Positions 22,855 through 33,760 of a DNA stretch of 64,000 nucleotides are shown piece by piece. Below the pieces are notes generated by a model. It was not told the DNA's origin and ran no database searches. It saw nothing but the letters and a program-made list of their open reading frames with translations. Made by a program: the position numbers and the translations under genes. How positions within the stretch are numbered: position 1 is the stretch's first letter; every line of letters starts with the position of its first letter. The DNA lies in assembly GCF_963259705.1 (NCBI RefSeq), contig NC_081842.1, positions 63,252,787-63,316,786 on the forward strand. The letters are read 5' to 3'. Source of the stretch: Myotis daubentonii. Its lineage: Eukaryota > Chordata > Mammalia > Chiroptera > Vespertilionidae.

Positions 22855-23275
22855 ATGGTAATGATAAAGGTAGCAAACATTCTGCATACAGCCACTGATC
22901 CAAGTACTTCATTTACGTTAATTGTTTAACCTTTCAATAATCTTATGGCTATACCATATTGTGAATACTTTACAAATGAGGAAACAGAGACAGGGAGGTT
23001 TAGTTACTTTTTAAAATATTTTTTATTGATTTCAGTGAGGAAGGGAGAGGGAGAGAGAGATAGAAACATCAATGATGAGAGAATCATTGATTGGCTGCCT
23101 CTGCACAGCCTCTACTGGGGATCAAGCCCGCAACCCAGACATGTGCCCTTGACTGGAATTGAACCCGGGACCTTTCAGTCCTCACGCTGACATTCTAACC
23201 ACTGAACAAAACCGTCTAGGTTAGTTATTTGTTACTGGGTTTGAACTTGGGCACTCTAGGAATCTAGAGTGTAGT
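22855..23275 (-). repeat. MIR-like SINE interrupted by a Ves SINE
   Basis: 'cttatggctataccatattg' and 'tttacaaatgaggaaacaga' precede the SINE, and 'ttactgggtttgaacttggg' with 'gcactctagg' continues after it, in the order of a minus-strand MIR. Confidence 0.65.
23010..23220 (-). repeat. Ves SINE nested in MIR
   Basis: Minus-oriented Ves with the usual 'ttttttattgatttcagtga' tail side and the head ending 'aaaccgtctagg'. Flanking repeats TTAGTTACTT (23000-23009) and TTAGTTATTT (23221-23230) differ by one base. The 81-codon frame at 22945-23190 runs across it and is spurious. Confidence 0.9.
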
Positions 23276-24077
23276 TTCCTGGCTACTGTGGGAGATGACA
23301 CTCAGAATTTTCAATTAGCATAAAGGAAGTGGGTGGGGGTAGTGTATGAGATATTGCATACTAATCATTGGGAAGCCTTTCCAGTTATGAAACCTATCAT
23401 TTTTCCCCACTCCTAATTTCTGTGATAAGGTTCTCATATTCTTTGCAAAGTGAGGTATCACTAGAAGGGGAGGGTTGCATAGTTTGGAAAGGCTTCCTCA
23501 TGCCAGGTTGATAGTTATTATGCTCCTAGTCCTTTGAGGCCTAAGAAAAAGAATTCTATGATGGCAGCAAATTGGGCTGGCTAGCTAACACTTTGTAGAG
23601 TTGAATTACAATTTTTATTGAATCAGAGAAGTGATCAGAATGAACAAGCATAGCAAGTTCAAGCTTGTGGTAAGTCACTTGGTGCATTTTTACAGTAGGA
23701 AATACAAGCACTTTCTGATTCACTAATTGCCAATTTACCTACAAAGATCCCTTGAATAAGAACAGTCCCTTAGTTTGCAAAGCTGAAGTCCTAGTGGCAT
23801 GGTTTCTTCCCTGTACCGCTGAGGATGTCCTCATTTTCTATTCTACTAGAATTCCACGTTTGACTTCTTCCCCGCCACAGCTATTCCCCTTTTTCTGCTT
23901 CCCCTTTCCCCCCTTGCCCTGTTACTGAAGTGCACGCAGCACTGCACCAAAGGTAGATGTACTTCTGTCCTTAAACTAGACTTGAGAATGAATCTGATCT
24001 AGAATGAAGGATACTAATGGCTTTCAGAGTTATGCTGCCATGAAAATTGTGACTTAGTGATGTGACATGAGGGGTTC
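23276..24077. other. Non-genic stretch
   Basis: No recognisable element or splice-flanked frame. Confidence 0.4.
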
Positions 24078-24291
24078 CAGCCGTGGGCAAACTACGGCCC
24101 GCGGACCGGATCCGGCCCGTTTGAAATGAATAAAACTATTGAAAAAAAAGACCGTACCCTTTTATGTAATGATGTTTACTTTGAATTTATATTAGTTCAC
24201 ACAAACACTCAATCCATGCTTTTGTTCCAGCCCTCCGGTCCAGTTTAAGAACCCATTGTGGCCCTCGAGTCAAAAAGTTTGCCCACCCCTG
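24078..24291. mobile_element. hAT MITE, longer copy of a family seen twice in this window
   Basis: Starts CAGCCGTGGGCAAACTACGG and ends GTTTGCCCACCCCTG, giving inverted ends of the form CAG..GTGGGCAAACT typical of hAT elements. It is almost identical to 32335-32524, but has 24 extra bases (GCGGACCGG...TTTGA) after CTACGGCCC. The flanking 8-mers (AGGGGTTC / GGTTAAAC) do not match, so its target duplication is lost or a border was rearranged. Confidence 0.88.
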
Positions 24292-24339
24292 GGTTAAACA
24301 GAATCTATGGGGAGAAGGGAACCCCAAGAAAGCTTCTGG

Positions 24340-24555
24340 TTTGGCAGACAAAACACAGACCTGAGACATGCGAAGGTTTCCTCTCAAATGCTAATCCTGC
24401 CAATTTTTGACTACAGTCTTAAGTCATTTAACATTAACTTTTCTCATCTATAGCATGGAGATAATTTCTTTGCAGTATTGTTATAACAAAAAGAGATAAT
24501 ATGTCTTGCATATGTTGGAACAGATGGACAGATAGTAACTATTATTATCAATCAT
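24340..24555 (+). repeat. MIR-like fragment
   Basis: 'cttaagtcatttaacattaa', 'tttctcatctatagcatgga', 'gcagtattgttataacaaaa' follow the MIR core in plus direction. Confidence 0.55.
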
Positions 24556-24894
24556 GCTCTTATCAAATTACTTATGTGGGAAACTATAGAGCCATATTCC
24601 AAATAAATAACTTCTATTGTGGTATTTTAAGAACTTTTTTTTTTTTTACAAATTAGAGGTTATTCATTATTTTTACAAAATACTCCCCTTTATTTAGTTT
24701 GTTGTTAATGGATTGAATATAGAAGAAGCAAATAAAATTATCTTTTAGCACTTAAGACCTAGAAATAAAAAAATAGCCCCAAAATGGGCTTTCCTAGACT
24801 TTCTCCATTAATAGGTAAACAGATGTAGAATTATCTGATTAACTAGTTATATGTATGTGTTGAACTGTGAGGCAGAATTAAAAATAGGAATTGG

Positions 24895-25124
24895 GCCGTG
24901 ACCGGTTAGGCTCAGTGGATAGAGCGTCGGCCTGCGGACTGAAGGGTCCCAGGTTCGATTCCAGTCAAGGGAATGTACCTTGGTTGCGGGCACATCCCCA
25001 GTAGGAGGTGTGCAGGAGGCAGCTGATAGATGTTTCTCTCTCATCGATGTTTCTAACTCTATCTCTCTCCCTTCCTCTCTGTAAAAAATCAATAAAATGT
25101 ATTTTAAAAAAATAAAAAATAAAT
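24895..25124 (+). repeat. Ves SINE, plus orientation
   Basis: Head 'ccgtgaccggttaggctcag', B-box-like GGTTCGATTCC, CT-rich body, tail with AATAAAATG and A-rich repeats. Flanks AAAAATAGGAATTGG (24880-24894) and AAAAATGGGAATTGG (25125-25139) differ at one base. Confidence 0.93.
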
Positions 25125-25139
25125 AAAAATGGGAATTGG

Positions 25140-25847
25140 AAAAAAATGCATTAGCACAGAAGACAAACTGACCCCCCTCACATTTATGCCTGAGGAAGTG
25201 AAACTGTGAGCCTGAATCTAATACCTGAGGCATTTGTTATCCTGATTCAAATTTTCTGTTTATTACTTTTCATATTATTAATATATGACTCAATAACAAA
25301 AGGTCATAAGTTCTTTGGCTAAAATATCTTCTGATAAAACAGTGAATCTACATTCTGATGAAATATTTCACTAGGGGACAGTTTTCACATTAATGTTGTG
25401 ACTGTTGTGACTGAAAGGAATAATGAGATACAAAAATGAAGTTATTATTTATTTATATTTCACTTTGGTCCAGAGAAAATGTGGAATGGAAACTAAGGTA
25501 AATGTCTGATTTTCAAATAAAAACAACTAAAAAGTAAATTATGTGTGTATGTGTGTGCATGTGTGTCTGTGTGTGTCTGTGTGTGTTTGTGTGTGTAAAG
25601 CACTTAGCAATGATGGTACTGAGCAAAAGCTCAACAATTGATTGCTATTAATAATAATGACTAATGATAATCATGAAATTTTTATCTCATAAATCCATCA
25701 CTGTGAAGAAATCCAGGATGTACTTCTTGCTCTCTCTTTAGTGTAGCATTAGCGATTATCTCCACTGCCTCCCACATCATGCAGGTGTCATGAACCATGG
25801 TGCTTAGATTGTGGAATAATATTGTAATAAAAATTTCTAAATCTCCA

Positions 25848-25850
<3 letters not shown>
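25140..25850. other. Non-genic stretch
   Basis: Interrupted TG repeats near 25542-25597; otherwise nothing recognised. Confidence 0.4.

Positions 25851-25892
<42 letters not shown>
25851..25892. repeat. (TG)n microsatellite
   Basis: 21 uninterrupted TG units. Confidence 0.97.
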
Positions 25893-25895
<3 letters not shown>

Positions 25896-25974
25896 ATTTT
25901 CACAAAATCAAAATAGGATGTCAGGAAGTACAGTAGGTGAGGTTGTTTTTCTTTCCTTCAGTATTTTACTTATT

Positions 25975-26161
25975 TTTTTATATGATTTCAGAGAGGAAGG
26001 GAGAGGGAAAGATAGAGAGAATCATTGATTAGCTGTCTCCTGCATGCCCCCTACTGGGGATCAAGCCCACAACCCAGGCATGTGCCCTTGACCAGAATTG
26101 AACCTGGGACCTTTCAGTCCACAGGCTAATGCTCTATCCACTGAGCCAAACCAGCTAGGGC
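25975..26161 (-). repeat. Ves SINE, minus orientation
   Basis: Flanked by the perfect 16-bp direct repeat CAGTATTTTACTTATT at 25959-25974 and 26162-26177. It lies only 23 bp from the left end of the next Helitron. Confidence 0.95.
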
Positions 26162-26184
26162 CAGTATTTTACTTATTAATCAGA

Positions 26185-26663
26185 TTAGAGGCCCAGTGCA
26201 CCAAATTCGTTCATGGGTGGTGTCCTTCAGCCCAGTCTGCACCCTCTCCAATCTAGGACCCCTCAAGGGATGTCCAACTGCCCGTTTAGGCTAACCCTGG
26301 TGGGATCGGTCCTAAATGGGCAGTTAGACATCCCTCTCACAATCCAGGACTGCTGGCTCCAAACTGCTCGCCTGTCTGCCTGATTGCCCCTAACTGCTTT
26401 TGCCAGTCAGCCTGATCACCCCCTAACCACTCCCCTGCCAGCCTGATTGACGCCTAACTGCTCCCCTGCTGACCCGATTACACCTAACTGTCCTCCCCTG
26501 CATGCCTGGTTCCCCCAACTGTCCTCCCCTGAAGGCCTGGTCCCCCCCAACTGCCCTCCCCTGCTGGCCCTCTTGTGGCAACCATCTTGTGTCCACATAG
26601 GGGCGACCATCTTGTGTGTTGGAGTGATGGTCAATTTGCATATTACCTATTTATTATATAGGA
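26185..26663 (-). mobile_element. Non-autonomous HeliBat-type Helitron with internal short repeats
   Basis: Minus strand 5' end TCCTATATAATAAATAGGTA then ATATGCAAATTGACC; the 3' end is CTAA instead of CTAG (TTAGAGGCCC on the + strand). Insertion is between A and T. The middle (about 26360-26575) consists of degenerate units of roughly 30 bp built on 'ctcccctgc..gcctg..t..cccccaactg'. The 72-codon frames in two minus frames are translations of these units and are not genes. Confidence 0.92.
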
Positions 26664-26664
26664 T

Positions 26665-28369
26665 ATATATTCTTTAACTTTTAAAAGCAGGAAATTTTAC
26701 TATTCTTTCTCCTTAAGACCCAGATATATATCTGTGATGAAAAAGCAAATAATTTTGATTTTAAGGAAATTTGCTATGCATATGTGTGTCTGTATCTTAC
26801 ATATATGTGTGTATATGTGTGTGCATGTGTGTTAGTGTATTATATTCTAGATTTAAACTTTAGCTTTTGTCACATTCTCTCAAGTTTAGAGGAACAATTG
26901 GGTGACCAGGAGCTTCTAATGACATGGTAAATTATCTTCTGCTGGGATTTGAAGTAGGTCATCTATGTATAAAGTTGAGAGAAGACAGGTTACGGTAGGG
27001 TGAGGAATCTTTATGGCAGGAGAAGAGTCCACTTTTTCTTCTTTTTTGCAAGACCCACCAACAATAGTCTGTGCTGTGCTGCCTGATGCAGTACCCACTT
27101 GCCACATGTGACTTCTGAGCACATCAGATGTGGCTGGTCTAAAATGAGAAGTGCTGTTAAGTATAAAATGTACTCCAGATTTCTAAAGTTTAGTATGAAA
27201 AGTGTAAACTCTATCATTAATATTTTTGTACTGATTGCATGTTGAAATAATATTTTAGATGCATTTGGGTTAAATAAAATGGGTTTATGAAATTAATTCA
27301 CTTGCTTATTTTTATTTTAGTGTGGTTACTAGGAAATTTAAAGGTATACTCATGCCTCTCTATTGTTTGCAGTACATTTTTATTAGAGAGAACTGAGTTA
27401 GGCATGCAGTTTAAGCATAGAACCCCATCGAGGTTTGGTTGTAGGCTTACACTGTGATGGAGTTAAGAGTCAGATCTCTGCTGTGAATTGGGGGAGTGGA
27501 GGCAGCAATTTTCCAGCTTTCTGTTGTGGATTTGGTGGGGGGTGGGGCAAGTTTCCAGCTTGGTGGGAGGGTGTGAAGAAAGGTCATCGCAGTGATCATA
27601 CAGAACTAATTAGCTGAGGCACACTTTCACCAGTTTCAGAGCCCATAGTTCACTACATATAGGAAAACAAAAAGGAGTAATGTGGAATTACGCTCCTTTC
27701 ATATTTCTACTTTCTTCAGAGCATGGTTTTGTGTTTGAATATTATTATATTCATTTATTATTGTTGGTTTTTTCATCCTAGACATGATTTGCCATTCCAT
27801 TGGGTAAGAATTTTCACAAAGAAATGGTGATGCTGAAAGGAAATGGTACTCCTATTGCATTTGGAACACAACTGCTTTATTTGTAGAGAGGCAAGATCGT
27901 TATTTTCCTGTCCCAGATGTGTCCTTATTTAACTCCTCACAGCCTTGCTTCCTCATGTATTCCAAACTCTAATATTTGATAATGCTGTGAAATACACTAG
28001 AGCACTTTTGCGCCCATTTGTAATTCCCGCCAGCCTTATTCCGTGAAAGGGCCTATATGCAGATCTGCCTGGCCACTTCTGCTTGCTTTGCAACTGAAAG
28101 CCACAAACAGAGGGACTCTAATTCACTCAGAAGTTTTATGGTTGAGGAAAACATGTCTTAGGTGGTCCCTCTTTTGCCCCATTCTCTAAATTGAGTCTAA
28201 AATGGTTACTATGGCAACACAAACCCTCAAAACTTGATATGTCTTCTTTAATACATCCTATTTTGAGAAACCTATACAAACCATATTTCTGTATGGTTCA
28301 GGGTCCGATTCATTTTAATTTAAGGCTGATGTCAGTTAGAAAAGAAATATCTATCAAAATATTTTTTTT
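26665..28369. other. Non-genic stretch; ancient repeat at about 27080-27345, repeat-poor block at 27870-28320
   Basis: The 27080-27345 part ('gccacatgtgacttctgagc' ... 'tgtggttactaggaaattta') looks like an old mammalian interspersed repeat of uncertain family. The 27870-28320 part has no recognisable repeat and near-normal complexity and could be conserved non-coding DNA. No splice-flanked frame. Confidence 0.4.
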
Positions 28370-28374
28370 TCCTT

Positions 28375-28482
28375 TTTGTTGAATTTATTGGGGTGACACT
28401 GGTTAACAAAATTATACAGGCTTCAGGTGCCCAATTCCATAATACATCATCTGTAAACTGTATTGTGTCTAACCCTCTAGGT
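28375..28482 (-). repeat. L1 3'-terminal fragment, minus orientation
   Basis: T-rich tail, then 'gaatttattggggtgacact' and 'ttcaggtgcccaattccata', the complement of the L1 3' end. Very short copy. Confidence 0.7.
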
Positions 28483-30289
28483 AGGAAATAAGGCCCTACG
28501 TGCACTAAGGATTGAGAAAGGAACCGCTATATTAGAGCGATACCTGCAGAGCTGTCAATCTGTGAGTGTTAAGCAGTGGGAAATTTCCCTGAGAAAGAGA
28601 AACATCTCTGAGAGATTTAAAGATCCTATTGAAATTCACACTGTGAATTGCCATTCCCCACAAAGGCTCCCTAAGCTGAGACAGTGAATGAACACAAGTC
28701 TCTCTAACGGGCCAGTGCTGACAGCCTTGGCACCACTCTTCATATTCCAGCAGCCGCTCCTGTCATCTGCAAGGCCTGCGGGACCCTCAGAGGCCTGGGG
28801 AGAGGCAGGCGGAGCGTTTTCTCAGGACCTTGTGAACTCGTGGCTGGTCTACAAGCTAAGATGTTCCTTCAATCAGATTCCCTCTGTGATTAAAGAGAGA
28901 GAGAGAAAAAAGAAAATATGGCTGATTTCAAATTCACTTTAGGATTTAAAATCTATTATGTGTTTCACTTGAGTTCTTTGCACACCTGAAACTCCCTTCC
29001 TTTAATCACCTTCTACCAGCATTCAAGTACCTGGTGGATTGACCAGCGAGATTGCTCTTTTACCGCTAATGCCACCTGAGAGCGGCTTGCTTTTATTGCT
29101 TCCCTCATCAATTCTTTCTATTTTCAGCTCTCATCTGAGTCCCTTCACGTACACCCCACTTTGACGTTTCAGCTCCCATTGGCCTTGACATATGTCTTTA
29201 TATTCCTTATTTCGTTGTTCAAAGTGTATGTGAAAGCACTGTATTGGGCACCCAGAGGTCTGAGTCCTATTTCTAGATTTTCTGCATTCTCTATCTATGA
29301 CTTTGAAAGTGAGGGCTTTGTTCTTCCTCCCCTCTGACCAGAATTTGGTAAAGACGAATGTGATATAATTGATCCATATCTGGGGTGACAATCAAATTGA
29401 GCAGTACTGGGTCTATGCACACAGCCCTCAGCTAGAAGTTAGATCTGGTTATTCTTCCCAAGTCCCCAAAACCTAAATACAGACATGAAGCAAAATAGGA
29501 GGGTGCCATGGCAGCTAAGATAATATAAGAATAACTATATAGACTTTATCCCAATAATCAAGGTTAAATATAAGGAATAACAATAAATTTAAAAATATAA
29601 TAATTTATATAACCTTGATGTATAATTTCACATTATTCCATTTTAATGCTTTGATAGTTCTTATTAGAAAGACATTGTTTAATAGCATTCCATTTCAAAG
29701 CCTCTCACCTGCTTGGACAGAGTTTTTTTATTATCAGTGCTGAAGACTGGCAAGTATAATAACACGTGGTCCCAGAGAAAGGCAGATGTGACAAGCATCA
29801 GGGCTCTGGAGATCATTAGTCACTTAGTGAGATATTCTATGCAAACCTCTACCCCAGTCTCCATTATGGATGTCTAAGCAATACTTTACATACATATCAG
29901 GAATGACATTCCAGAGGAAAAACAAGTCTTATAGGTTATAGATGATTCTCAAGATGTCTGTGAGCCACCTAACAGGTGCTTTGGGGGTTGTTGGCTACTT
30001 CCCTCCATAAGAACCAATTAGTAACACTCTGGAGGCTTAATTTCCTATTTGTTTCCTGTCATGCTTACTGGGGGAAAAGCAACATCCTGCTCAATACAAA
30101 TGGCTCTCTGTAAAATCTCTTTCTTTTGAAGTCATTTTGGAAGTACAGAAGTTTGTGTGTATGGCAGACCTGATTATTTCCTTTTGCACTGTGGCGGTTG
30201 AAGCATCTCATTTTTTGGAATAGATCTGACTCTAAACAGTTGTCTGTAAAGTGAGTTTTGTCAATTCTGTATATGAAATATTATTTTCC
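28483..30289. other. Repeat-poor non-genic stretch
   Basis: 28520-28910 is of balanced composition and free of recognisable repeats; it may be conserved non-coding sequence. The frame at 28688-28942 there has no splice signals or known domain. Confidence 0.35.
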
Positions 30290-30299
30290 CCATTATGCA

Positions 30300-31400
30300 T
30301 CATTTAAATTAAGTTTAATTCAGCAAACATATTCTGAGGGCCTCTCACATGCCCCGCACTGTGCTGGATGTATGGGCTCCGGAGATGAATGAGATGCAGC
30401 TGTTGCCTTCAAGAAGCTAGCAATCTAGCTGGAGAGTCAGACCTCTCAGAAATTAACTCTGGCAGAATGTGATGCATACTATAATGTCTGTATGAAAAGG
30501 ATTATAGAAGCAAAAGGGAGATAGTAATTAATCCCACTCAGATAGGTCAGGGAAAGCACTACAGAAATGAGATTGGAGCGGGGCTTTGAAGGATGTTTTA
30601 AAATTTTTCCAGGAGTGAAGAGTTGGATGAGGGCAGTCCAGGCTAGAGAAATGCAGAGTAGAAGACACAAAGACATGTTGCAGGGAGCTGTGATGCAACA
30701 GAACAAGAAAAATAAGGCAAATATAAAAATTAAAAGTGTTCTCAGTGCAATATAAGGTGAAGGATTAGCAGGACATGGAATTCTGAGCATCCTGGTCTGT
30801 GTCTTGCCACATGGCAAGGATGCATCTCTTAAGAAGGAATGCCAAGTTAGATTGTTTTTACAAATCTAACTCTGATACCTGGAGAAATCCAGACTAAGGA
30901 AAGAGGTTGAAACCAGAGGAACTAATCTGTGGAGATGACGTGAAACTAAACTCAGTGAATGACTATGGAGATGAGAACAGGAGAAAGGAAGGTAGAGGAC
31001 ATTTGAGGAGTGGTGTTGAGAGGATTTGGAGACCAGGTTGATAAGAGGCAGGTATGGGGTGACTTCTCAAAGACTTCCTAGCATGCTTGATTGGGTGGAT
31101 GAAGATGTTTTGACAGGAATTTAAAACATTGGAGGAGAGAATACTCACATTAGGAGAGGAAGGATTTAATATAGGTATGGGTATTTGCAGTTGAGATGTT
31201 TGTGAAACATCCAAGATGTCCAGTAGGAAGACGAAGAGCTCATGAGAAGAGGCAGGGCCAGAGGCACGGATTTGGGAATCATCAGTAAATAGGTGGGAGT
31301 TACAACTCCGGAAGCAAGTGGCCACCTTGCCATAAGATAAAAAGAGATCCCCGGAGTGATAAAAACGAGGCAGTGAAGCAATCATTGGTTTGATTTTCAC
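30300..31400 (-). repeat. L2 LINE copy, minus orientation, about 1.1 kb
   Basis: Runs through L2 landmarks: 'cctctcacatgccccgcact', 'agataggtcagggaaagcac', 'cagtccaggctagagaaatg', 'cttgattgggtggatgaaga', 'tccaagatgtccagtaggaa', 'tttgggaatcatcagtaaat'. The long minus frames here (30479-30817, 30963-31400) contain no domain I recognise and are probably fortuitous. Confidence 0.7.
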
Positions 31401-32326
31401 TTTACAAACTGATAACCTTGTCCTTTAGAAAAATCCGCCACCTCAGCAAGACTCAGTTTCCTCAAAACCTAAACTACTGCTCTTCTCATGCCTTCTCCTC
31501 CAATATACCTCTTCATTTTATTTGGTGGCAAATCCACTATTCCAGTTGTAATACCCAAAATTTTCAGAATATCTTCCCACTACCTCCACCTGTAAGAGAT
31601 ACCCCTGCATCTCACAGCTCTACCTTTATGTACACCCAGAATCTCTACTTTTACTGCCACCATCTTTACTGAGCAACTGCATACATGCATCTCTAGTATC
31701 ACACGGCCTCTGAATGTCATTTTCTGTTTTAACACTTGACTCCCTACAGTTATTCTCAACAGAGCATTCAGAAAGGTCTAACATGTAGGACTATGAATTA
31801 ATCACTTTAGGTCCTAATGCAAGCCCGCAGATTGTTGCTCTGTTTTGTTTTTCCTCTTTCTTTACTTCTTTGTCTTGTGAAGGTCAAGAATTTGTAAACG
31901 TAAATATATAGAAAACCAAGGTAGTATAAGTTTTCATGAGCAGATCTAAGAAGTGGGCAATATAAGTATAATTGAATGGAGCAAAAAAAAAATTAACGGT
32001 CATGAAAACTAAGAAATAATCTGGCTACTATGGAATTACCAATGATGTTGTTTAGTTTTCTGAAGTTTTTAGTTTTCCTCAGTCTATGAAAGTTTACCAG
32101 GTACTTGCCTGGAAATGCAAAGGGAACTGTCTGTAAATTATTTTTCTTAAGCTTGGTGGTAAGGGGAATGCCAGAAGTGAGATGGCAGTTCAAGTACACA
32201 CTGAGCTAGACCACAAGCATTTGCATGAAAGAAATGGGCCTATGGATAATTGCCACAGTGTCAGGATTCTGGAAGTTCCTGAGCATCCGATCCTGTTTCA
32301 TTCTGTCCTTTTAAAATATTTGTATG
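31401..32326. other. Non-genic stretch
   Basis: No element or exon recognised; small L2-like pieces are possible. Confidence 0.35.
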
Positions 32327-32532
32327 TCTTAGTGCAGCCGTGGGCAAACTACGGCCCAATGAATAAAACTATTGAAAAAAAAGACCGTACCCTTTTATGT
32401 AATGATGTTTACTTTGAATTTATATTAGTTCACACAAACACTCCATCCATGCTTTTGTTCCGGCCCTCCGGTCCAGTTTAAGAACCCATTGTGGCCCTCG
32501 AGTCAAAAAGTTTGCCCACCCCTGTCTTAGTG
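32327..32532. mobile_element. hAT MITE, 24-bp-deleted copy, with 8-bp target duplication
   Basis: Body 32335-32524 (190 bp) flanked by the perfect 8-bp repeat TCTTAGTG at 32327-32334 and 32525-32532, the hAT signature. Same orientation and almost the same sequence as 24078-24291; by eye only two base differences plus the 24-bp gap after CTACGGCCC. No transposase coding sequence. Confidence 0.94.
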
Positions 32533-33200
32533 GGACCATCTACATGTGGTTCATTATTTATCTGTACCCATAACCAACTTGGTTTTATTTCTTGCAGCCT
32601 GTGTACTAGGTCCACCCACCATGCCTCATTCTACTCCATCCTTCAACACCTATAACTCGTCCAGGCACCCAAGACTTCATCCTTGTCAACTGTAATAGTC
32701 TCCTGCTTGTGGAAGGACTCAGTCCTCTGGAAATTAATGGATTTTTTATCGTCAGCCTGTAGGCAGAAGGAAGTATTGGCAGAACCTAAAGATGTGAGAG
32801 GCAGTGTGCTATTGATAAAAGATGACAGAGGAAATGGGTGTTGGGATCATCAATGCAGGTGGAAAGTGAACATGATTTCCAGAAATTCAGTGCATTTGAT
32901 CATGTGTGAGCTTAAAGGATAGCAGGGGAGGTAGCTCTTAAAGACCTCCTAACCAAATATGTACGGTCAGTGCAACCACCAGAACACTCCTTCAGGACCA
33001 TACACCCATGGCTTTGACCTCTCTCCCCTTTCTCTGTCCACCCTCCTTCCCACTACCTGACTCAAGCTTACCTGGCTGCGCTGTGGCTCAGCTTGTTCTT
33101 GTAATTGGAATCAGGAGGTTGCCCAAGTCCCAGGTTCAGTAATATGGAGGCTTTTTTTTTCAGTTTCTGTTTGGCATGTCAGTGGTAGCTTAAAGCTTAG
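32533..33200. other. Non-genic stretch
   Basis: Part of 32580-32730 has weak L2 flavour. The 79-codon frame at 32683-32922 has no splice sites and no recognisable domain. Confidence 0.35.
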
Positions 33201-33760
33201 CTGAAGGCATTTTAAAGAGTCATTGTTCCTCTTCCAGAAACCTTTTAAATGTGGGCAGAGGTGAGATGCTGATATCTTTTTTTATCTGCCTCGAAGCCAA
33301 TGATTTTCTTTTTCACATAAACTGAGCTTCAGAAAAACTAAACAAAGAACAATAATAATCCTGCTTCGCTGCTGCTTCTGCATCATTTTATGGACCATTT
33401 TAGGGCGTTACCTAAAGCCAACCGTGATTATGAAATGCCTTTCGATCTGAAAATCTTTTTTCCATTCTTCTTTCCCTTCATTAACTGGTTGCTGCCAATA
33501 TAATTTTGCTCTGGGCACTCTTCTTTAGAAGACACCGTAGCTTACTCTTCCTCTCTTTTCAAAGAGCACTTCCAGTAAACGCTGTAATTAAAATGCACAA
33601 ATTAGCTTCATCAGAAATCACCACTTCTCAAGATTCAAGTTCAAAGATGCCATGCTTTAGAATTAGAAATTGTTTTCCCTACTGTTATGCATTTCTCCAT
33701 TATATTTTTGGCATGAAGTATAGTTTATAGCAAAATAGAAACCTCACCACACTGTAAGCA
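33201..33760. other. Repeat-free block, candidate conserved non-coding element
   Basis: No recognisable transposon for more than 500 bp, balanced composition and many TAAT/ATTA-type and CAAT-type words, for example 'gtaattaaaatgcacaaatt' at about 33580. This is what vertebrate enhancers often look like, but conservation cannot be judged from one sequence. Confidence 0.3.

Noticed and set aside
26416..26641. Two overlapping glycine-rich minus frames
   Set aside because: Translations in two frames of short tandem units inside a Helitron.
30479..31400. Minus frames of 112, 145 and 71 codons considered as a gene
   Set aside because: They lie in an old L2 copy, overlap in different frames and have no matching splice signals.
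33073..33160. Possible minus-strand exon with GTAAGC donor at about 33071
   Set aside because: No pyrimidine-rich acceptor upstream on the minus strand.
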